DNA of 36,301 nt from the NCBI GenBank assembly GCA_001512495.1, contig LFRU01000052.1:12439-48739 (forward strand), written 5' to 3'. Shown here in pieces: positions 16,854 to 26,037 of the stretch (the first letter of the stretch is position 1; every line of letters starts with the position of its first letter). The position numbers and the translations under genes are program-made. The notes beneath the pieces were generated by a model. The model saw nothing but the letters and a program-made list of their open reading frames with translations, made no database searches and was not told the origin of the DNA. This DNA is from Syntrophothermus sp. DTU052 (GTDB taxonomy: Bacteria; Bacillota; Syntrophomonadia; Syntrophomonadales; DTU052).

Positions 16854-17567
16854 ATGAGTTCAAAAACACTTTTCCGCCAAATCAAAGCGGCTAACCTGAA
16901 GTACCGGATGGTACAAACAGGTGATCGGATTGCAGTAGGACTTTCCGGAGGCAAAGACAGTCTGGTTCTGCTGCACGCTCTACGATTATTAAAGGATTAT
17001 ACCCCCTTGGAGTTTGAATTGTTCCCTGTAACCATTGATCTGGGATGGGGCGATGACTGGAGTCTTATCTCCGAGCACTGCGCGGCCCTGGGTTTGCCGC
17101 ACTCCATCGTAAAGACGCAGATTGGCCCCCTGGTTTTTGAAGAGCGTAAGGAATCCAACCCCTGTGCTCTTTGTTCCAACCTGAGATCCGGCTCCCTCAA
17201 CCGTACTGCTGTTCAATTAGGCTGTAACAAGGTAGCTCTGGGACATCACCTGGATGACGCCTTGGTTACACTGATAATGTCGATGATGTTTGAAGGAAGA
17301 TACCGTACTTTCCGACCGGTAACGCATCTGAGCCGCATGAATCTTTTTCTCATTCGACCTCTGATCTATGTTGAAGAAAAACTGGTGGCGAAAACAGCCA
17401 AAACCCTGTATCTTCCGGTTAAGAGCAGCCGGTGTCCGGTTACCGGTGCCACCAACCGCGAAAAGGTTAAAAGTTTCCTGGACGCGCTGGAGTCCCATTA
17501 TCCATCCAGTAAGCGGCGGATGTTAAAGGCCATGGAAAACGCCGATGCCAATAGTTTCTGGGACTAA
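16854..17567 (+). CDS. TtcA/TilS-family PP-loop ATPase (tRNA 2-thiocytidine biosynthesis-like)
   Basis: AVGLSGGKDSLVLLHAL PP-loop, PCALCS cysteine pair, ALGHHLDDALVTL, third Cys in SSRCPVTG. Confidence 0.87.
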   Translation: MSSKTLFRQIKAANLKYRMVQTGDRIAVGLSGGKDSLVLLHALRLLKDYTPLEFELFPVTIDLGWGDDWSLISEHCAALGLPHSIVKTQIGPLVFEERKESNPCALCSNLRSGSLNRTAVQLGCNKVALGHHLDDALVTLIMSMMFEGRYRTFRPVTHLSRMNLFLIRPLIYVEEKLVAKTAKTLYLPVKSSRCPVTGATNREKVKSFLDALESHYPSSKRRMLKAMENADANSFWD

Positions 17568-17621
17568 CCGGCGGTCCAACTCCCGCCTACTCTAATATTT
17601 CCGCCTCCGGCGAATGATAGG

Positions 17622-17635
17622 CGAACAATTGTTTT
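17622..17635 (+). promoter_or_regulatory. Probable LexA (SOS) box in the lexA promoter
   Basis: CGAACAATTGTTTT, near the Gram-positive CGAAC-N4-GTTYG consensus, about 18 bp upstream of a TATACT -10 (17653-17658) in front of lexA. Confidence 0.7.
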
Positions 17636-17680
17636 CATTTCCTTATCCATGCTATACTGAATAAAAACTGGAGGGGAAAA

Positions 17681-18301
17681 ATGAATTCCAAAACTGCCCT
17701 TACTGCCAGGCAACAGGAGATTTTCGACTATCTGCAGACCCATATAAAAAAACATGGTTATCCGCCGTCGGTTCGGGAAATCGGCCAGGCTTTGGGGCTT
17801 AGCTCCAGTTCTACTGTTCATGCACACTTGACCCAGCTTGAAGATAAAGGATGGATACGAAGGGATCCCACCAAACCCCGGGCAATTGAAATACTGGCGG
17901 ATGATAACGAAGAAAAGCTCGAACCGGAAGTAATTACCCTCCCGATTGTCGGCAAAGTTGCCGCCGGTGTTCCTATAACCGCAATTGAGAATATCGATGG
18001 ATATGTGAGCGTCTCCGCTGATTTTCTCGGTAAGGGTAACCACTTTTTGTTGCGGGTAAGCGGTGACAGCATGATTGAGGCCGGAATCCTGGACGGTGAC
18101 CTGGTTATTGTTCGGGCTCAAGAGGTAGCCGAAAACGGGGATATCGTAGTGGCTTTACTGGATGACGAGGCCACAGTTAAGCGCTTTTACCGTCGAACCG
18201 ACCATGTGGAGCTACTGCCTGAGAATCCGAGCATGGAGCCGATTATTGTTGAAAACGTTGTTATATCCGGGATTGTAAAGGGTCTGATACGGCGTATGTA
18301 G
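17681..18301 (+). CDS. lexA: LexA repressor / S24 autopeptidase
   Basis: [57 protein letters not shown] cleavage region, [15 protein letters not shown] catalytic Ser, [14 protein letters not shown] catalytic Lys. Confidence 0.97.
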   Translation: MNSKTALTARQQEIFDYLQTHIKKHGYPPSVREIGQALGLSSSSTVHAHLTQLEDKGWIRRDPTKPRAIEILADDNEEKLEPEVITLPIVGKVAAGVPITAIENIDGYVSVSADFLGKGNHFLLRVSGDSMIEAGILDGDLVIVRAQEVAENGDIVVALLDDEATVKRFYRRTDHVELLPENPSMEPIIVENVVISGIVKGLIRRM

Positions 18302-18362
18302 CCGGAGTTATTGAGCGCACCGTGTTGTAATCCGGCCGGCCGGTATTTATCAAAGACCAACG

Positions 18363-19688
18363 TTAAAAGGTGGTCAGATACTGGTCAATTTCCCACTGAT
18401 GCACCCGGGCCCGGTAATCGTCCCATTCCAGCCGTTTGGCATGCATATAGCGGCTGTATATGTGCGGTCCCAGGGCTTCCTGCACCAGCTTATCGTGTCT
18501 TAGTTCCCGCAGTGCTTCTCTCAGGGTTCCGGGAAGGCTCTGGATCCCGGCGTCCTCTCTGGCATAGACATCCATGTCGTAGATATTTTTGTCAACTGAA
18601 GGCGGACATAACGTACGGTTCTTGATGCCTTCCAGCCCGGTCTTAAGTATGACTGCCAGGGCCAGGTAGGGATTGCATGTGGGATCGGGGTTCCTCAGTT
18701 CCAATCTGGTGCCGATACCCCGGCGGGCTGGAATCCGGATCAGTGGGCTGCGGTTCTTATGGGACCAGGCAATATACAACGGGGCCTCGTACCCGGGAAC
18801 CAACCTTTTATAAGAATTAACGGTAGGATTTGTTACCGCAGTTATGGCCGCTGCATGTTCCAGCACCCCGGCGATAAAGTACATGGCCACATCGCTCAAC
18901 CCATTGGGTGATGACGGATCATCGAAGGCATTTTTGTTGTCCTTAAATAACGAAATATTTAGATGCATGCCGGATCCGGCCAATCCGAAAATCGGTTTCG
19001 GCATAAAGGTTGCATGCAGTCCGTGCTTTTGGGCAATGGTACGAACGACAATACGAAAAGTAATCACTCGATCTGCGGTAGTAAGGGCATCAGCATATTT
19101 GAAGTCGATCTCATGCTGTCCTGGAGCCACCTCATGATGAGAGGCCTCAATCTCAAAACCCATGTCCTGCAGGGTCAGAACCATTTCTCTGCGCGCATCT
19201 TCTCCCAAATCAACCGGGGCCAGGTCAAAGTAACCTGCTTTGTCGTGGGTTTCCAGAGTCGGACGACCCTGACTGTCTTTTAAAAACATAAAGAACTCGG
19301 CCTCCGGGCCGACATTCATCTGATATCCTGCGGCTTCAGCTTCAGCTACCACTCTTTTGAGGTTAACACGGGGACATCCGGGGAAAGGCTCTTTATTAGA
19401 ATCGTATACATCACAGATCAAACGGGCTGTTTTGCCATCCCGGGTTGTCTTCCAGGGATAGATCGTAAAAGTGTTGGGATCCGGCATCAGGTACATATCC
19501 GATTCCTCAATGCGGGCAAATCCCTCAATTGAGGAACCGTCGAACATCAGATCCCCATCCAGGGCTTTCTCCAACTGGTCAACTGTTATCGACACATTCT
19601 TGGGCATTCCCATAATGTCAGTGAACTGCAGCCTGACAAATCGCACGTTCTGTTCTTCCGCCAATTTGATTAATTCCTTTTTGTTCAT
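18363..19688 (-). CDS. glnA: Glutamine synthetase, type I
   Basis: [77 protein letters not shown]. Start 19688 or 19697. Confidence 0.97.
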   Translation of the reverse strand: MNKKELIKLAEEQNVRFVRLQFTDIMGMPKNVSITVDQLEKALDGDLMFDGSSIEGFARIEESDMYLMPDPNTFTIYPWKTTRDGKTARLICDVYDSNKEPFPGCPRVNLKRVVAEAEAAGYQMNVGPEAEFFMFLKDSQGRPTLETHDKAGYFDLAPVDLGEDARREMVLTLQDMGFEIEASHHEVAPGQHEIDFKYADALTTADRVITFRIVVRTIAQKHGLHATFMPKPIFGLAGSGMHLNISLFKDNKNAFDDPSSPNGLSDVAMYFIAGVLEHAAAITAVTNPTVNSYKRLVPGYEAPLYIAWSHKNRSPLIRIPARRGIGTRLELRNPDPTCNPYLALAVILKTGLEGIKNRTLCPPSVDKNIYDMDVYAREDAGIQSLPGTLREALRELRHDKLVQEALGPHIYSRYMHAKRLEWDDYRARVHQWEIDQYLTTF

Positions 19689-19761
19689 TCCATCCACCCT
19701 TTATCATAAGTCCTTGACAGATTCCGCTCTGAGGCTAAAGAGGTTACACCTGTTACTCCCA

Positions 19762-20238
19762 TTAGAATACCACTACCAGAAAGGAGATTAACATCCCGGT
19801 TCCCAGGAGAACCTTAAAGGCAATGCCGGCAAATATGCCGATGACCGAACCGGAAGCCACGGTAATCGCCCGGTTGAGATCGCGCAGAAACAGGTATTCC
19901 CCGATCAGAGCCCCCACCCACGGACCAACCAGAATTCCTATGGGACCAAAGAATATACCCACAATGATACCCAATCCAGCACCCAGCATCCCCACTTTGC
20001 TTGATCCGGCCTTTTGTGCGCCCCAGATACCTGCAATGTAATCTATCAGGACCGATAGGAGAGCCAAAGCACCGATAATGGCAATGTAGTGAACGCTGAT
20101 AACGTTAAAGCCTTCGTACCAGCCATAAACCAGAATGGCTAGAAATATAATTGGAATACCGGGCAGGACCGGCAGGAAACTGCCGGCAATACCGATCACC
20201 ATAACCACGATGGCCAGAATAATGGCAATTATATCCAT
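19762..20238 (-). CDS. DUF456-family membrane protein
   Basis: Small Gly-rich hydrophobic protein with LPVLPGIPIIFLAILVYGWYEGF and LGAGLGIIVGIFFGPIGILVGPWVGALIGEYL typical of DUF456. Confidence 0.88.
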   Translation of the reverse strand: MDIIAIILAIVVMVIGIAGSFLPVLPGIPIIFLAILVYGWYEGFNVISVHYIAIIGALALLSVLIDYIAGIWGAQKAGSSKVGMLGAGLGIIVGIFFGPIGILVGPWVGALIGEYLFLRDLNRAITVASGSVIGIFAGIAFKVLLGTGMLISFLVVVF

Positions 20239-20391
20239 ATCAATCCCCCTAATCCCCGCATTATTTCAGGTTGATCTGATTATACAGATTACATTCCAAC
20301 TATCGCCAGTGCTTCTTGGCAGGGTGAATACTTTTTAGGAGTGCGCCGGCTAGGCCAAATAATTCTGGCTTAGGTTCCCTTTCTACCGGCA

Positions 20392-21627
20392 TCAAATATC
20401 ACCATCAAAAGTCATGAGCAGTGAGACCAGCTCACTTACCACATAACGGGTGTGCTGGTAGGTAAGTCCACCCTGTAAAAATGCAGTAAACGGCTGTCTT
20501 AAGGGAGCGTCGCAGGAAAGCTCAATGGAGGCTCCCTGCACAAAGGTGCCGGCCGCCATTATTACCTCATCCTCATAACCGGGCATATAACCAAACTCCG
20601 GTACCACATGGCTGTCGACCGGCGACAACGCCTGTACCCTGCGGATAAAAGCTTCCAAATGTTTACGGCTGGGCAGTTCCACCACCTGAACGATATCACC
20701 CCGTTCCTCGTCCCACTCCGGAGATACCTTTAACCCTAGGCTGCCCAACACAGCAGATGCCAGAACTGCCCCCTTCAGCGATTCCCCCACGACATGCGGT
20801 GCCAGGAACAGGCCCTGGTAGACGGTTCTGAGATCATAGAGACTGGGGCCTATCTCCATGCCCAGCCCGGGAGCTATCAGGTGATCGGCCACGAGTTCAA
20901 CCAGATCCCCTTTGCCGACGATGTATCCGCCACCGGCGGCCAGACCCCCACCCGGGTTTTTGATCAACGACCCTGCGATGAGTTCAGCACCTAAATGGCC
21001 GGGTTCCCACTCGTCGACGAACTCACCGTAGCAGTTGTCAACCAGGATTAGCGTCCGGGGGCTTGTCTCTTTAACCGCCTTAATTATCTCAGCTATTTCT
21101 CCGGTAGACAAAGTCTTTCTACGACTGCTGTAACCGCGTGATCTCTGCAGCAGAACCATACGCGGCTTCTGCGCCAGTGCTGAGGCCAGATTCGCTATAT
21201 CACAGGAACCGTCGCCTGCGATTGGAACCTCGATATACCTGACGCCGTTTGCAGTCAGACCGTTCTTGCCGGTTATTACGCGGTAGAGCGTATCATAGGG
21301 GCTGCCCATTACTGAAACCAGAAGGTCATCGGGTTTAAGCAGGGCAAAAAGACAGCATGACAGGGCATGGGTACCTGAAACAAGCTGCGATCTTACCAGA
21401 GCCTCCTCCCCTCCGAATATGCTGGCATACATGCTTTCCAGGGTTTCCCTGCCCAGGTCGTGATAGCCGTATCCGGTGCCGGTGGCAAAATGCTGGGGGG
21501 AAACCCGATGAGCCCTGAAAGCCTCCAGCACCCGCTTTTGGTTGCAGTAGGAGACTGCTTCTATCCGTCGAAAAACGGACTTTACCTTGTTTTCCGCCTC
21601 CTGTATCAAGCTTTCCGCGCTACTCAT
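20392..21627 (-). CDS. PLP-dependent methionine gamma-lyase / aluminium-resistance family protein
   Basis: FATGTGYGYHDLGRETLESMYASIFGGEEALVRSQLVSGTHALSCCLFALL and SLIKNPGGGLAAGGGYIVGK (PLP Lys region). ATG overlaps the hflX stop (ATGAGTAG). Confidence 0.9.
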   Translation of the reverse strand: MSSAESLIQEAENKVKSVFRRIEAVSYCNQKRVLEAFRAHRVSPQHFATGTGYGYHDLGRETLESMYASIFGGEEALVRSQLVSGTHALSCCLFALLKPDDLLVSVMGSPYDTLYRVITGKNGLTANGVRYIEVPIAGDGSCDIANLASALAQKPRMVLLQRSRGYSSRRKTLSTGEIAEIIKAVKETSPRTLILVDNCYGEFVDEWEPGHLGAELIAGSLIKNPGGGLAAGGGYIVGKGDLVELVADHLIAPGLGMEIGPSLYDLRTVYQGLFLAPHVVGESLKGAVLASAVLGSLGLKVSPEWDEERGDIVQVVELPSRKHLEAFIRRVQALSPVDSHVVPEFGYMPGYEDEVIMAAGTFVQGASIELSCDAPLRQPFTAFLQGGLTYQHTRYVVSELVSLLMTFDGDI

Positions 21628-22876
21628 AATTAACCTCACCATTCAGAGCTTGTAATACTCGTCCCAACAAAGTCCGTGAACCCCGTACCTGCAGCTGGAT
21701 CCCGGACGGCAGGTGTTTTCGCTGCAGGACCTGGCTGTTATCATAGAGGAGGTTTACGAGGTCACCCCGACTGTAAGGAATACTTAACGTTATTTCTGTG
21801 GCTTCCGCATAAAGAAGCTGTTGTATCCGTTCCAACAATTCGGGTATTCCCTGTCCTGTAAACGCCGAAACCATTATGCCTTCAGGCAGAATTGTTTGGA
21901 GGCGTTCCACTTCTACCGGCGGCAGCAAGTCTACTTTATTATATACCTTAAGCTCCAGACGGGGACGGTTATCTATCTCGGCTACCACTTTTTCTACCGT
22001 CTTCATCCGCTTTTCAATGCCGGGGGTCGATACATCCAGCACATGAAGCAGAAGATCGGCCTCTTTTACTTCCATCAGGGTAGCCTGAAAGGAGGCCACC
22101 AATTGGTGGGGCAGCTTGTTTATAAAACCCACCGTATCACTCAGGACGAAATGCCCACCTTCAGGAAACTCCACCCGGCGCCCGGTGGTATCCAGGGTGG
22201 CGAACAACCGGGGGTCTCCTACTTCCTCCGAGCCGGTAAGCGCGGCCATGATAGTTGACTTCCCGGCATTAGTATAACCTACCAGTGATACCATCGGCAC
22301 TTCCCGCTGCTTTCTCCAACGTCGGGTTAAATCCCGATGTCGGGTTATATCATCCAGTTCCATTTCCAGTTCTTTAATTCTCTGGCGGACCTTCCTTCGG
22401 TCTGTCTCCAGCTTCGTTTCTCCCGGTCCCCGGGTACCAATACCCCCACCCAACCTCGACAGCTCGGTCCCGCGGCCGGAAAGCCGCGGCAGGTGATACC
22501 TTAAACGGGCCAGCTCAACCTGGATCTTCCCCTCGGCGGTATGAGCCCGTTGAGCAAATATGTCCAGGATTACTCCGGTACGGTCGGTAACCGCAGTTTC
22601 TAGAAATCCGGCAATATTCCTCTGCTGAGATAGGGTCAGTTCGTCATCACAAACAACCAGTTCAGCTGATGACTGTTTGACCATATCCCGCAGGGCTTCC
22701 AGTTTGCCTTTACCCAGGTAGAAACGGGGTTCAGGCTGCGGCCGCCTCTGGGTGACGGAGCCCAACACCTCATAGTTTCCGCTGCTTTCTACCAGGGTTT
22801 TCAGTTCCTGGAGCTCATAGTCGGTATTGTCATTGTTGATTAATCCAAAAAGCAAGCACTTGGTGAGCACAGCCAA
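21620..22876 (-). CDS. hflX: GTPase HflX
   Basis: RTGVILDIFAQRAHTAEGKIQVELARLRYHLPRL, GGGIGTRGPGETKLETDRR, GYTNAGKSTIMAALTG, DTVGFINKLPHQLVASFQATL. Confidence 0.96.
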   Translation of the reverse strand: MAVLTKCLLFGLINNDNTDYELQELKTLVESSGNYEVLGSVTQRRPQPEPRFYLGKGKLEALRDMVKQSSAELVVCDDELTLSQQRNIAGFLETAVTDRTGVILDIFAQRAHTAEGKIQVELARLRYHLPRLSGRGTELSRLGGGIGTRGPGETKLETDRRKVRQRIKELEMELDDITRHRDLTRRWRKQREVPMVSLVGYTNAGKSTIMAALTGSEEVGDPRLFATLDTTGRRVEFPEGGHFVLSDTVGFINKLPHQLVASFQATLMEVKEADLLLHVLDVSTPGIEKRMKTVEKVVAEIDNRPRLELKVYNKVDLLPPVEVERLQTILPEGIMVSAFTGQGIPELLERIQQLLYAEATEITLSIPYSRGDLVNLLYDNSQVLQRKHLPSGIQLQVRGSRTLLGRVLQALNGEVNYE

Positions 22877-22893
22877 ACCTCTCTCCTAAATAT

Positions 22894-22913
22894 AAAAACC
22901 GCGGAAATCGCGG
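22894..22913 (-). terminator. Putative terminator of the spoVK-like gene
   Basis: Minus strand CCGCG-atttc-CGCGG-TTTTTA just downstream of the stop. Confidence 0.6.
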
Positions 22914-22941
22914 GCGGACATCATGCATGTTCACAAGCTTA

Positions 22942-23871
22942 TTAATACACATCCGATTCCTCCACTGTTAACAGTGCCCTCCGGCCTACCGAACTCTGAG
23001 TTATCAAGCGAAGTGCCTGCTGCCTTACGATCCTTTCCACCAGGTTTCTTATATAACGGGCATTGCCGTCATACCGCGGACGGTTGCGGCAGTAAGATAC
23101 GATATGGTGGCGGAGTTTCCAGCGGGCCTTATTACTCAAAACATACTCTCTCTGTTCAAACATCTGCAGTGCAATTTCAAACAATTCCTCCGCTGTGTAA
23201 TCGGGAAACTCCACATGAATGGGAAAGCGCGACTTTAATCCCGGGTTGCTGCGGATAAATGCATCCATTTCATCACAGTATCCAGCGAGAATCACCACCA
23301 GATTATCGCGGTGGTCCTCCAGGTTCTTGACCAGCGTAGCGATGGCTTCCCTGCCGAAATCCTTGTCTCCCCCTTGAGCCAGGGTATAGGCTTCGTCAAT
23401 GAAGAGGATTCCTCCGAGGCTTCTTCTTATCTGTTCCCGAGTTTTTTGAGCGGTATGTCCGATGTATTCTCCGACCAGATCTGCTCTCTCTACCTCCAGC
23501 AGGTGTCCCCTGCTTAAAAAGCCCAATTCCTTAAACAACTTCCCCAGGATTCTGGCCACTGTTGTCTTTCCGGTACCTGGATTGCCCTTAAAAACCATAT
23601 GCAGGACAATTGGTTCCGACTTTATGTTTTCTTCAGCCCGTTTTCTCTGTACCAGGGAAAAAGCCGAGACTTCCCAGATAAGCTTTTTAACCTGATCAAG
23701 ACCGATAAGTGAATAAAGCTCCGTAAATGCATGGGAATCCTTCTTCTCACTTAAGGGTGTTGCCATCACAATAGGGTCAACAACCTCCGGTTTCTGGGGG
23801 TCATCCAGATAGCGCAGGGATATCTCCAATTGGCAATCACCAATCCAAAACGGATGTCGTAAAAAAGACAT
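22942..23871 (-). CDS. spoVK: AAA ATPase, SpoVK/CbbX family (start codon uncertain)
   Basis: GLDQVKKLIWEV, GNPGTGKTTVARILGKLFKELG, ILFIDEAYTLAQGG, IRSNPGLKSRFPIHVEFPDYT. The ORF start 23871 sits inside a terminator-like hairpin; an internal start such as MATPLSEKK is possible. Confidence 0.88.
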   Translation of the reverse strand: MSFLRHPFWIGDCQLEISLRYLDDPQKPEVVDPIVMATPLSEKKDSHAFTELYSLIGLDQVKKLIWEVSAFSLVQRKRAEENIKSEPIVLHMVFKGNPGTGKTTVARILGKLFKELGFLSRGHLLEVERADLVGEYIGHTAQKTREQIRRSLGGILFIDEAYTLAQGGDKDFGREAIATLVKNLEDHRDNLVVILAGYCDEMDAFIRSNPGLKSRFPIHVEFPDYTAEELFEIALQMFEQREYVLSNKARWKLRHHIVSYCRNRPRYDGNARYIRNLVERIVRQQALRLITQSSVGRRALLTVEESDVY

Positions 23872-23878
23872 CCGTTTT
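23846..23878 (-). terminator. Strong hairpin at the end of the miaB...hfq transcript, overlapping the predicted spoVK start
   Basis: AAAACGGATGTC / GACATCCGTTTT 12-bp perfect inverted repeat with A/T-rich flanks. Confidence 0.65.
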
Positions 23879-23951
23879 TAATAATCCTTCAATATACTAC
23901 TCAAAACAGCCAGTAGTGGTTACACTTTATAACCGCTTAAATTAAGCCTGA

Positions 23952-24203
23952 TCATTCCTCCTCACCCTTAGTGTCCATAGCCAGTATGCTTATCGGCTTT
24001 ATGGGGGCGATGGTAGAAATGGCATGCTTGTACACCATCTGCTGCCGACCTTCTTGCTCCACGATGGCGGTAAAGTTGTCAAAACCCTTTATTAATCCTT
24101 TTATTTGAAAACCGTTAACCAGGTATATCGTAACCGGTATCTTTTCTCTCCGGATCTGGTTCAAAAACGCATCTTGCATATTTAATTGGTTTTTGGTCAC
24201 CAA
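23952..24203 (-). CDS. hfq: RNA chaperone Hfq
   Basis: [61 protein letters not shown]: Sm1 and Sm2 (YKHAIST) motifs. Confidence 0.97.
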   Translation of the reverse strand: MVTKNQLNMQDAFLNQIRREKIPVTIYLVNGFQIKGLIKGFDNFTAIVEQEGRQQMVYKHAISTIAPIKPISILAMDTKGEEE

Positions 24204-24230
24204 TGTTACCTCCTGTTTTGTGAACTTGGT

Positions 24231-25175
24231 TTAACCTATTCTACAATCATCGATGAGAGTCCTCCTGAAATATTCATATATTTCATATATTAAGACCTCT
24301 TCATCAGTAGGTTTTGACAATTCCCACCAATTTATGCGGTGGTCCTTCCTGAACCAGGTTAGCTGGCGTTTGGCGTATCGCCTGGTATCGCGTTTGATCT
24401 GAGCAATAGTTTCCTCCCAGGACAGATAACCTTGCAGATAGCTGATAATTTGGGCGTAGCCCAGGGCCTGCATGGAGTTAAGTCCGGGTCCATATCCCCG
24501 GGCCAGCAGTCCCTGCACCTCTTCGAGTAAGCCCCTTTCCAGCATAGAATCCACTCTACGGTCCAGATGCTCATACAGCAGGGCGCGGGGCATGCTAATC
24601 CCGGCTACGGCCAGATGGTAGCGGCCGGGATTCCTCTTTTGCAGTGCGGAAAAGGGCCGTCCGGTTACCTGTATAACTTCCAAGGCCCGAATGATTCGTT
24701 TGCGGTCATTGGGGCTGATCTTGGCGGCTGCTTGGGGGTCCAGAGAACTTAACCTCTGGTGGAGAAATTGATTGCCCCGCAACTCGGCCTCCTCATTAAG
24801 TGCTCGGCGGACCTCGGGAGCTGCTTTTATGGGGTATAGTTGGTAATCGTCCACCACCACCTGATAATAAAGTCCGGTACCTCCCACCAGTACCGGTATT
24901 TTCCCCCGCTCGTTGATCTCCTTGACAAGAGGTATAACTATTTTCTGGTAGTCGGATACCGAAAACGGTTGGTCCGGGTCGCAGATATCGATCATATGAT
25001 GGGGTATGCCCATCATCTCACTCTCAGCAATCTTAGCCGTTCCCACATCCAATCCCCGGTAGATCTGCATGGAATCACAGGAAATTACCTCGATGTCCAG
25101 GAACTGTCCCACACCAACTGCTATTCTGCTCTTGCCCACCCCGGTAGGGCCAACAATAGCTGCCAGGTTCAGCAT
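24231..25175 (-). CDS. miaA: tRNA dimethylallyltransferase MiaA
   Basis: IVGPTGVGKSRIAVGVGQ, SCDSMQIYRGLDVGTAK, PVLVGGTGLYYQ, RDTRRYAKRQLTWFR. Confidence 0.97.
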   Translation of the reverse strand: MLNLAAIVGPTGVGKSRIAVGVGQFLDIEVISCDSMQIYRGLDVGTAKIAESEMMGIPHHMIDICDPDQPFSVSDYQKIVIPLVKEINERGKIPVLVGGTGLYYQVVVDDYQLYPIKAAPEVRRALNEEAELRGNQFLHQRLSSLDPQAAAKISPNDRKRIIRALEVIQVTGRPFSALQKRNPGRYHLAVAGISMPRALLYEHLDRRVDSMLERGLLEEVQGLLARGYGPGLNSMQALGYAQIISYLQGYLSWEETIAQIKRDTRRYAKRQLTWFRKDHRINWWELSKPTDEEVLIYEIYEYFRRTLIDDCRIG

Positions 25176-25238
25176 TGCGTTTTTTCTATTGCCTCCTGTG
25201 GTAATTCCGCCAGCATTTTTGTCTATGCAGCGGCCGAC

Positions 25239-26027
25239 TTATGAAGGTCGGACTTCAATTATCCCATAAGCTATGTCCCTATGCTCCCCGGTGAGAACCT
25301 GTTGAATACCCAGCCGCTCAAATTCGGTGCTGCCGGCTCTTTCTTTTACCACCACCCGGCTCCTGCTCACCCGTAAGGCTTCCGCTATGGCTTCCTCCGA
25401 CAGGGGGCGATGATTTGCCAGCTGCCTAAGCGGTGAAATCGCCTGGCTGCTGTTTATGGGGTGCCGGAACATGGGATCAAAGTAGACAATGTCAAAGGAA
25501 CGGGCCGGGAGTTCTTTCAAAACCTCCAAATGATCGGCACAGATTATTTCAATCCGGTCCATGGCCGCCTTGAGCCATACCGGCCCCCGGGGATATTTCT
25601 TGATCCCCCAGCGGACTACGGCAGCTGTTATTGGAGAAGATTCCACCCCTAATACCCTGCCCTCATCTCCAACCACGAAGGAAACAACCAGGGCATCAGC
25701 ACCCAACCCCAAAGTACAGTCCAGCACTTCCCATCCCTTTCTAAGTCCCATGGCTTCTATCATGGGGTCCGATTGTCCTTTGCGTATTCGGGAAACCCGG
25801 TTCTTACCCATGCTGGGATGATAGAAGAACCTCTCCCCTCCCTGATAGAGTACCGGCCCTTCCTGCTTCCAGATGATTACTCCGGCTGCCCCCTCTTCTG
25901 CCATTATGCGTGTTATACTGCGGTCCCGTCGCGGGGTATATGAGACACCGGATTCGGCAGCGAACTGCATTAATTCCGGATCCCCAGGGATGCCCTTTCG
26001 TGTCTCTGTCACTACATAACCTTTCAT
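25239..26027 (-). CDS. Class I SAM-dependent methyltransferase (RsmJ/UPF0341-like)
   Basis: VLDCTLGLGADALVVSFVVG SAM motif I, VYFDPMFRHPINSS motif IV similar to the DPMFP motif of RsmJ-type enzymes. Confidence 0.78.
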   Translation of the reverse strand: MKGYVVTETRKGIPGDPELMQFAAESGVSYTPRRDRSITRIMAEEGAAGVIIWKQEGPVLYQGGERFFYHPSMGKNRVSRIRKGQSDPMIEAMGLRKGWEVLDCTLGLGADALVVSFVVGDEGRVLGVESSPITAAVVRWGIKKYPRGPVWLKAAMDRIEIICADHLEVLKELPARSFDIVYFDPMFRHPINSSQAISPLRQLANHRPLSEEAIAEALRVSRSRVVVKERAGSTEFERLGIQQVLTGEHRDIAYGIIEVRPS

Positions 26028-26037
26028 TTATACGGTA

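Noticed and set aside
17564-18121. 185-aa minus ORF
   Set aside because: Antisense to lexA; no motifs.
18332-18343. CCGGCCGGCCGG palindrome between lexA and glnA
   Set aside because: Short GC-rich self-complementary run without a T-tract; likely chance or a weak convergent-gene hairpin.
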